From the NCBI GenBank assembly GCA_022793565.1, contig JAAWDC010000071.1:1-5608 (forward strand): a DNA stretch of 5,608 bases, given 5' to 3'. Below the pieces are notes generated by a model that saw nothing but the letters and a program-made list of their open reading frames with translations, was not told the origin of the DNA and did no database searches. This document shows, in pieces, positions 1 to 3,117 of this stretch. Positions within the stretch are counted from its first letter, which is position 1. Every line of letters begins with the position of its first letter. The position numbers were made by a program, and so were the translations under genes. This DNA is from Bacilli bacterium (GTDB lineage Bacteria; Bacillota_I; Bacilli_A; RF39; UBA660).

Positions 1-187
1 TAAACCCATTTTTAGAAAGCCATATCGAATCTTGACCTAAACCACATCCTAAATCAACAGCAGTTTTATTACCAATGTTACAAATAATATCTTTATATTT
101 TATCATCCACACATCGTTTAAAAAATCTTTTTCTGATTCTTTTAAATTACCATAATATGTTTCATCCCAATACTTTTTATCACTCAT
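1..187 (-). CDS. Class I SAM-dependent methyltransferase, N-terminal 62 codons only
   Basis: The gene runs off the left edge of the window, so only the amino end is visible. It begins MSDKKYWDETYYGN and reaches the glycine-rich motif I of class I methyltransferases, AVDLGCGLGQDS, at about residues 43-54. In this fold the acidic residue and the GxGxG-like loop bind S-adenosylmethionine. The short lead-in with WDETY is common in small Methyltransf_11/25-type enzymes, which are mostly cytoplasmic. The start at 187 is chosen because TGAGGGGA lies about 11 bases upstream and the frame opens directly with typical family sequence. The substrate cannot be told from this fragment, because the acceptor-specific half is outside the window. 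A candidate promoter sits just upstream at 227-256. The methyltransferase assignment is good; any finer name would be a guess. Confidence 0.85.
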   Translation of the reverse strand, partial: MSDKKYWDETYYGNLKESEKDFLNDVWMIKYKDIICNIGNKTAVDLGCGLGQDSIWLSKNGF

Positions 188-226
188 AATAAATCTATCC
201 CCTCATTTAACAGAATGTTTCTACTA

Positions 227-256
227 GTTATACAAGATATATTTTTCATATAACAA
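227..256 (-). promoter_or_regulatory. Candidate sigma-A-type promoter for the methyltransferase gene
   Basis: On the minus strand TTGTTA (256-251) is followed after 18 bases by TATAAC (232-227). This matches 4 of 6 and 5 of 6 consensus bases. A transcript would start near base 220, leaving a leader of about 33 bases that carries the AGGGG ribosome-binding site. AT-rich surroundings make false matches easy. Confidence 0.45.
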
Positions 257-385
257 TTTACCACTCTAAAAATATTCAGTTCTTTCTTCTCTATCATTCC
301 TATACTGATCAAAGTGTACTAAAAAAATCAAATAGGAATCCCTTCCGATCATCTAAGATAATCACTTCTTCTAGTTACTGTCTTA

Positions 386-414
386 ACTATATCACATACC
401 ACAATCAATCACAA
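386..414 (-). promoter_or_regulatory. Second candidate promoter inside the 188-589 gap
   Basis: On the minus strand TTGTGA (414-409) is followed by exactly 17 bases and then TATAGT (391-386). The -10 is preceded by TGA, giving the TGn of an extended -10. If used, it would give the methyltransferase gene a leader of roughly 190 bases. That leader contains an 8-base inverted repeat (ATTCCTAT, 296-303, against ATAGGAAT, 332-339) with a 28-base spacer. I see no convincing riboswitch or gene in the leader. Confidence 0.35.
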
Positions 415-438
415 TAATCATATATACTAGCATTCGTA

Positions 439-484
439 TCATTTTTTGATTACACTAATCATAGCCTCCTTCCTTTCTATGATT
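439..484 (-). other. Hairpin with purine-rich ribosome-binding sequence in its loop, and a 7-codon reading frame
   Basis: Reading the minus strand, AATCATAG (484-477) and CTATGATT (464-457) form a perfect 8-base stem. Its 12-base loop is AAAGGAAGGAGG, a strong anti-16S match. The 3' arm contains an ATG (462-460) that opens the frame MISVIKK and then TGA (441-439). That stop overlaps another ATG (442-440) which opens a 16-codon hydrophobic frame, MIRMLVYMIIVIDCGM. A second palindrome, TGATTA-GTG-TAATCA (461-447), shares bases with the first stem, so the two hairpins exclude each other. This could be a leader peptide or attenuator-like element, a tiny gene, or the leftover start of a deleted gene. 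I cannot decide between these. It lies just downstream of the cupin terminator, and no clear promoter of its own is visible. Confidence 0.35.
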
Positions 485-491
485 TTTTAAC

Positions 492-517
492 AAAAAAAAT
501 CAATCCTCGATTGATTT
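492..517 (-). terminator. Intrinsic terminator of the cupin gene
   Basis: On the minus strand the perfect 9-base stem AAATCAATC / GATTGATTT (517-509 and 505-497) closes a 3-base loop and runs straight into a U-tract. It lies about 73 bases past the cupin stop codon. No other gene ends between the two. Confidence 0.8.
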
Positions 518-589
518 CTATGTATCAAAGTTCAAGCCATTCGAACAGATTTAACACTAATGAACAAAAAAAGAGTGTTCAATAATCTT

Positions 590-1063
590 TTATTTTTCTC
601 CTTCATAATAATCAACATTATCAGTATTTCGAAAAAACGTACTAGAAATATTATGTTCAATAATTCCAATTTTGTTAGAATCCACATAATGGATAATATC
701 TGGTGAATTAGTTGTATCAAAATCTATATACAATAATTTATCAGTACTTGATGTATTAATCAATTTATGAAGACCATTTTCTCCACATGGAAATACAATT
801 ACATCCCCACTTTTCACTTTTATTTTAGAGTCAATCGTTTCTATAACGCCCTCTCCATTAATGATATAAAAACATTCTGTATTATAAGAATGATAATGTT
901 TAGGATAAGCTGATTTTCCAGGCATAATTTCATAAAAACAAATATAAACCTGACTAAAATCTTTTCTTTGTGTAACTTCATATTTGTTAAATTCATATCC
1001 ACGCTCATTTTTGTATTTTGGATTTATACTATTTAAACTATTAACTATTATTTTATTATTCAT
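590..1063 (-). CDS. Single-domain cupin protein
   Basis: This 157-residue protein carries both conserved cupin motifs. Motif 1 reads GKSAYPKHYHSYNTEC with His56, His58 and Glu63. Motif 2 reads GDVIVFPCGENGLHKLIN (about residues 86-103) with His99. Those three His and one Glu are the usual metal ligands of the cupin beta-barrel, so a metal-binding fold is expected. There is no DNA-binding domain, signal peptide or membrane segment, and the size fits a stand-alone cytosolic cupin. Cupins include isomerases, dioxygenases, sugar epimerases and simple ligand sensors, so the reaction cannot be named from sequence alone. The start at 1063 is supported by AAGGGG 8 bases upstream. The gene looks monocistronic: there are hairpins between it and the 272-codon gene upstream, and a terminator at 492-517 downstream. 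A methyltransferase gene follows after 402 bases, but nothing shows that the two are linked. Confidence 0.85.
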   Translation of the reverse strand: MNNKIIVNSLNSINPKYKNERGYEFNKYEVTQRKDFSQVYICFYEIMPGKSAYPKHYHSYNTECFYIINGEGVIETIDSKIKVKSGDVIVFPCGENGLHKLINTSSTDKLLYIDFDTTNSPDIIHYVDSNKIGIIEHNISSTFFRNTDNVDYYEGEK

Positions 1064-1090
1064 TTCAAAAACCCCTTCGGATATATATAC

Positions 1091-1105
1091 ATTGACATAA
1101 TCAAT
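1091..1105. promoter_or_regulatory. Palindrome ATTGA-N5-TCAAT upstream of the cupin gene, possible operator
   Basis: The 15 bases ATTGACATAATCAAT have symmetric 5-base arms and lie about 28 bases upstream of the cupin ATG, just before its ribosome-binding site. The same sequence with one change occurs at 2206-2220, upstream of the 272-codon gene. A regulator binding both is an inference; AT-rich DNA makes chance matches of this kind fairly likely. The cupin promoter itself is uncertain. The best pair I see is TTTTAA (1149-1144), 17 bases, TAGAAT (1126-1121). Confidence 0.3.
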
Positions 1106-1149
1106 TTAATTTCTATAAACATTCTATCATAAATTTAAGTATATTAAAA

Positions 1150-1208
1150 CTCGAAACAGAAGGTTCGAGCTTGATATCAATCTAGTGCCCGAGATAACCT
1201 TTCGGACA
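1150..1208 (-). repeat. Relic resembling a tRNA-Leu 3' end with its trailing hairpin
   Basis: On the minus strand a 25-base stretch (1188-1164), starting GCACTAGATTGATA, matches 20 of 25 bases of the tRNA-Leu 3' end and trailer at 2328-2304, which starts GCACCAAATTGATA. In both places this leads into a hairpin with CTCGAA / TTCGAG arms. Here the arms are 1169-1164 and 1155-1150, with an 8-base loop and then TTTT, so it may also end transcription. Just before it, CTCGGGCACTA could be the acceptor 3' strand of another Leu-type tRNA, but no T-arm, anticodon arm or 5' half can be found, so it is not a working tRNA. The part at 1208-1186 can also fold as TGTCCGA / TCGGGCA. TTGATATCAA at 1171-1180 is a perfect 10-base palindrome. 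Confidence 0.5.
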
Positions 1209-1240
1209 AAAGAAATAGTTAGTAATAAACTTAACTAACT
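1207..1240 (-). terminator. Probable terminator of the 272-codon gene
   Basis: On the minus strand AGTTAGT (1240-1234) and ACTAACT (1223-1217) form a perfect 7-base stem with a 10-base loop, followed by ATTTCTTTTG. It lies 63 bases past the stop codon at 1303. The stem is AT-rich, so it would be weak; the hairpin at 1150-1169 may act as a second stop. Confidence 0.5.
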
Positions 1241-1302
1241 GTAATATAACATAAATATTGTAATTAATAAATAATAAAAACTGTCTTTTAGTAAAATTCT
1301 AA

Positions 1303-2121
1303 TTATTTTCTTTTCTTTACTAGTGTATATCTACTTTTATCAAACATTTGCCATGGTGCAAATTGATTACCCTCAGTATGACCTGAAATAGCAAAATTAG
1401 TAAATCCATAACTTGCTAAAATATCTTCATTTTTTTCTAATTGTTTAAGAAGATTTCTAATTACACTTAACCAAATAAAATCTGGTATTGCCTGATAATC
1501 TTCAGGAATATATGGTGAAAAAACATCTGGATTTAAGCCTATTGATTTTAAAAATTCTATTCTTTCATTTCTAGTCATTCGATAGTCTGCATTACTAATT
1601 TGATATGTTTGATATCGTTTTAAGTTATCAACACTAATTTTTCTTAAATCATACCACGGAATAAAATATCTTTCATGAGTACAAATACTCTTTGAAACTT
1701 CTCTTCCATCAAATCCTTTTGACACAGCATCTATTATAACATCTTGGCCTAAATCAACTCCAACTGATATTCCAGCCCATCTTTCGTATCTCTCAGTTGG
1801 TTCACTAGTTATATTAAATAAAACTAATACTCCGAGTGGATCTTTTTCTTTTACTTTTATTAAAGTATCATAAAAACAGTCGCTTCTTCCTGAATTTTCT
1901 ATACCTAAAATAGGCGTTCTTCCTTTTAAAGTATCAACTCTATTTTGATCAAAACTATCTAGTAATTTCCTATTGTTTAGATAATCTTCTTTACTTTCTA
2001 CAATAGTTAAATCTTTAATAGGACTTAGTTGTGGAAAAAAATATAATAAATTTAACATATCGCTTGTTCTAAAATATTCCATCATTTTCTGTTTATCATT
2101 TATATTGTTCATGCTTAACAT
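1303..2121 (-). CDS. Protein of unknown function, 272 residues
   Basis: I do not recognise this protein. It is a complete reading frame with good coding character and no signal peptide, membrane segment or repeat, so it is probably a soluble cytosolic protein. The stretches most likely to be conserved are residues 60-78 (RVDTLKGRTPILGIENSG), 96-103 (LGVLVLFN, a likely buried strand) and 111-160. The last includes RYERWAGISVGVDLG, KGFDGREVSK and CTHERYFIPWYDLRK. That last stretch is dense in charged and aromatic residues, as in a binding or active site, but I cannot tie it to a named catalytic motif. The C-terminus ends in a basic VKKRK. The start at 2121 is preferred over the ATG three codons later because AAGGGG (2137-2132) lies 10 bases upstream of it. 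The gene has its own promoter (2146-2174) and terminator. It sits between a tRNA-Leu and a relic of the same tRNA flank, which suggests it may be an acquired segment. Confidence 0.75.
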   Translation of the reverse strand: MLSMNNINDKQKMMEYFRTSDMLNLLYFFPQLSPIKDLTIVESKEDYLNNRKLLDSFDQNRVDTLKGRTPILGIENSGRSDCFYDTLIKVKEKDPLGVLVLFNITSEPTERYERWAGISVGVDLGQDVIIDAVSKGFDGREVSKSICTHERYFIPWYDLRKISVDNLKRYQTYQISNADYRMTRNERIEFLKSIGLNPDVFSPYIPEDYQAIPDFIWLSVIRNLLKQLEKNEDILASYGFTNFAISGHTEGNQFAPWQMFDKSRYTLVKKRK

Positions 2122-2145
2122 AGAGTATCATCCCCTTGAGATAGT

Positions 2146-2174
2146 ATTATATACTACTTGTAATTATTTGAAAA
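2146..2174 (-). promoter_or_regulatory. Promoter candidate for the 272-codon gene
   Basis: On the minus strand TTTTCA (2174-2169), 17 bases, then a perfect TATAAT (2151-2146). The -10 sits inside a small palindrome, AGTAT-ATA-ATACT. Transcription would start near 2139, giving a leader of only about 18 bases that holds the AAGGGG site. The -35 is weak (4 of 6) and touches the base of the hairpin at 2174-2196. Confidence 0.55.
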
Positions 2175-2196
2175 TAGCAGAAGGAATTTCTGCTAT
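2174..2196. promoter_or_regulatory. Perfect 9-base inverted repeat abutting the -35 region
   Basis: ATAGCAGAA (2174-2182) and TTCTGCTAT (2188-2196) flank a 5-base spacer. On the minus strand it is followed by TTTC, so it could be a second tRNA-operon terminator. It also directly abuts the -35 of the next gene, so it could be an operator. The sequence cannot separate these two roles. Confidence 0.5.
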
Positions 2197-2205
2197 CACA
2201 TTCTC

Positions 2206-2220
2206 ATTGATTGTGTCAAT
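2206..2220. promoter_or_regulatory. Palindrome ATTGA-N5-TCAAT upstream of the 272-codon gene, possible operator
   Basis: On the minus strand this reads ATTGACACAATCAAT, one base different from the site at 1091-1105; the match extends one more base (C) on the 5' side. It contains TTGACA, but no acceptable -10 lies 16-18 bases downstream, so I do not call it a promoter. It is about 85 bases upstream of the start codon. Confidence 0.3.
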
Positions 2221-2244
2221 GTGCAAGTGCGTTTTACTAAATTG

Positions 2245-2285
2245 ACAAAATAAAACTACTTCAATTTAATTTTGAGAGTAGTTTT
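2245..2285 (-). terminator. Intrinsic terminator of the tRNA cluster
   Basis: On the minus strand AAAACTACT (2285-2277) pairs with AGTAGTTTT (2260-2252). After a one-base bulge the stem continues as TCAA/TTGA around a 7-base loop. It is followed by ATTTTGT. It lies 38 bases past the tRNA-Leu CCA end. The opposite strand also ends in TTTT, so it could work both ways, although no plus-strand gene is seen here. Confidence 0.75.
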
Positions 2286-2293
2286 CCTATTAT

Positions 2294-2309
2294 CTCGAAA
2301 AAGTTCGAG
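2294..2309 (-). repeat. Trailer hairpin of tRNA-Leu
   Basis: On the minus strand CTCGAA (2309-2304), loop CTTT, TTCGAG (2299-2294), starting 14 bases after the CCA end. There is no U-tract, so it is more likely a 3' processing boundary than a terminator. The same CTCGAA/TTCGAG arms recur at 1150-1169. Confidence 0.55.
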
Positions 2310-2322
2310 TTTCCTATCAATT

Positions 2323-2407
2323 TGGTGCGGGTAACAGGAGTTGAACCTGCAAGCCTTGCGGCGCTAGATCCTAAGTCTAGTGCGTCTGCCAATTCCGCCA
2401 TACCCGC
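2323..2407 (-). tRNA. tRNA-Leu, anticodon TAG
   Basis: The 85-base gene starts GCGGGTATGGCGG and ends TACCCGCACCA. The acceptor arms GCGGGTA and TACCCGC pair fully, the discriminator is A, and the CCA is encoded. The anticodon arm is CTAGA, loop CTTAGGA, TCTAG, with anticodon TAG at 2373-2371. A long variable arm built from GCCGC and related bases, the class II length and the GGTTCAACTCC T-arm all fit Leu. It reads CUA and, by wobble, other CUN codons. It is the second and last gene of a two-tRNA transcript, 7 bases after the preceding tRNA. Confidence 0.97.
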
Positions 2408-2414
2408 ATTTGAG

Positions 2415-2491
2415 TGGTGGACCCTGATGGATTCGAACCATCGACCGTTCGGTTATGAGCCGAATGCTCTAACCAACTGAGCTAAGGGTCC
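2415..2491 (-). tRNA. tRNA with CAT anticodon, most likely tRNA-Ile2 (lysidine-modified)
   Basis: The 77-base gene starts GGACCCTTAGCTCAG and ends AGGGTCCACCA. All arms pair: acceptor GGACCCT with AGGGTCC, anticodon stem TTCGG with CCGAA around loop CTCATAA, and T-arm with GGTTCGAATCC. The anticodon CAT (2457-2455) could be initiator Met, elongator Met or Ile2. The initiator is unlikely because the first acceptor pair is a normal G-C. The body closely resembles Bacillota Ile2 tRNAs as I remember them. The C4-G69 and C5-G68 acceptor pairs, known as features favouring the lysidine synthase TilS in E. coli, are present. If this is right, TilS converts C34 to lysidine so that the tRNA reads AUA as isoleucine. 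It is often labelled Met by simple anticodon reading. Confidence 0.9.
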
Positions 2492-2503
2492 ATCGACTTT
2501 TTA

Positions 2504-2532
2504 ATAATATCATATTTTTTTTATCGATGCAA
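2504..2532 (-). promoter_or_regulatory. Promoter candidate for the tRNA cluster
   Basis: On the minus strand TTGCAT (2532-2527), 17 bases, TATTAT (2509-2504). The start of transcription would fall near 2497, about six bases before the mature tRNA 5' end. The same TTGCAT hexamer with the same 17-base spacing is used in the promoter candidate at 3034-3062. No terminator separates the 139-codon gene from the tRNAs, so read-through from upstream is also possible. Confidence 0.5.
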
Positions 2533-2556
2533 TATCTTTTTCGACATTTTCGTTTT

Positions 2557-2976
2557 TTATTTGTGAAGCATATTTAATAAGTTTACTTTAAAAATATCTT
2601 TTTCAGGATGACTCTTAGAAATCATAACTCCCTTATAAGTAGTAAGTTCTGCACGATGACCCTCATCCAAAATATCATCAGGAGTAATATTCGTTAATAA
2701 GATCACCTTTTTACACTCATAAACTGTATAATGCAAGCGAACATTTCCATGAACCTTTTTAAATAAGTCATCTGTTGGAAGTTCAAGCTCATAACTTTTA
2801 GTATGATCACTCTTGTTTTCTGCAACCAAACTTCCTAAAAAAGAACCACTCCTTAATGCTGGATAATCTTTAAAAACAAGTTCTTTATAAGCAAGCATAT
2901 TATACTTTCGCAAAGTTCTCTCTTTTACTCTAAATTCATTTTCATTCAAATACTCAAAAATATAGGATGTATTCAT
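2557..2976 (-). CDS. Protein of unknown function, 139 residues
   Basis: I do not recognise this family. The protein starts MNTSYIFEYLNENEF and ends NLLNMLHK. It is soluble by appearance, with no signal peptide or membrane segment. Alternating hydrophobic strands (VRLHYTVYECKKVILLT in the middle, TYKGVMISK near the end) suggest a mostly beta or alpha/beta fold. There are no obvious catalytic motifs. The frame is open back to a TTG at 3012, which would add 12 residues, but the ATG at 2976 is preferred because AGGGGGG ends 9 bases before it. The TTG is preceded only by a poor match and would lie about 15 bases after the predicted transcription start. The gene has its own promoter and lies between the aspS terminator and the tRNAs. 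The context therefore says little about its job beyond a core-gene neighbourhood. Confidence 0.75.
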   Translation of the reverse strand: MNTSYIFEYLNENEFRVKERTLRKYNMLAYKELVFKDYPALRSGSFLGSLVAENKSDHTKSYELELPTDDLFKKVHGNVRLHYTVYECKKVILLTNITPDDILDEGHRAELTTYKGVMISKSHPEKDIFKVNLLNMLHK

Positions 2977-2979
2977 GCA

Positions 2980-3010
2980 ATTCAACCCCCCTGTCCTTGA
3001 TTCAACCCCC
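2980..3010 (-). repeat. Duplicated G-rich ribosome-binding sequence
   Basis: On the minus strand the 11-base unit GGGGGTTGAAT occurs twice with a 20-base period (3010-3000 and 2990-2980). The second copy has one extra G upstream (G6) and supplies the ribosome-binding site of the ATG at 2976. The first overlaps the alternative TTG start. G-tracts of this kind can change length by slippage, which could alter translation efficiency; that is an inference. Confidence 0.6.
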
Positions 3011-3033
3011 AACTCTTATACAAGGTATGCACT

Positions 3034-3062
3034 ATACTACTATAAAATGCATAAAAATGCAA
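3034..3062 (-). promoter_or_regulatory. Promoter candidate for the 139-codon gene, with palindrome over the -35
   Basis: On the minus strand TTGCAT (3062-3057), 17 bases, TAGTAT (3039-3034); both hexamers are imperfect. The palindrome TGCAT-TTTT-ATGCA (3061-3048) overlaps the -35 and the start of the spacer, and a further TGCA lies just past the -10. These repeats could be an operator. The leader would be about 50 bases. Confidence 0.45.
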
Positions 3063-3093
3063 GAAAAAGATTAAAAATTCTATTTTTACAAAG

Positions 3094-3117
3094 AAAAAAA
3101 AGGCTCTTAGCCTTTTT
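3094..3117 (-). terminator. Terminator of the hisS-aspS operon, overlapping the aspS stop codon
   Basis: On the minus strand AAAAAGGCT, loop AAG, AGCCTTTTT gives a perfect 9-base stem (3117-3109 and 3105-3097), then the U-tract continues. The aspS TAA (3109-3107) lies at the top of the stem and in the loop, so the last aspS codons are part of the terminator. Confidence 0.9.

Noticed and set aside
325..350. GGAA-GGGA-TTCC followed by a T-run as a terminator
   Set aside because: The stem is only 4 bases and the T-run starts several bases later.
188..380. Possible T-box leader for the methyltransferase gene (AGAGTGGTAAATTG on the minus strand resembles the T-box AGGGTGGTACCGCG)
   Set aside because: Only 9 of 14 bases match, the core CCGCG is missing, and no terminator/antiterminator pair or clear Stem I follows.
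553..581. Hairpins AACACT/AGTGTT and TGAACA/TGTTCA just past the cupin stop
   Set aside because: The T-run lies in the loop rather than after the stem and the two pairings compete; the terminator at 492-517 is far better.
532..720. 62-codon minus-strand reading frame overlapping the cupin gene end
   Set aside because: It overlaps the well-supported cupin frame in another phase, is Ile/Leu-rich by AT composition, and has no ribosome-binding site or family likeness.
1150..1230. A functional second tRNA gene
   Set aside because: Only an acceptor-like 3' strand can be seen; no matching 5' strand, anticodon arm or T-arm exists upstream.
2191..2219. TTGACA at 2219-2214 as the -35 of the 272-codon gene
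   Set aside because: The bases 16-18 further on (ATAGCA and shifts) do not resemble TATAAT, and a perfect TATAAT is found closer to the gene.
2977..3012. TTG at 3012 as start of the 139-codon gene
   Set aside because: It lacks a good ribosome-binding site, would have a leader of about 15 bases, and its extra codons are simply the G-rich repeat.
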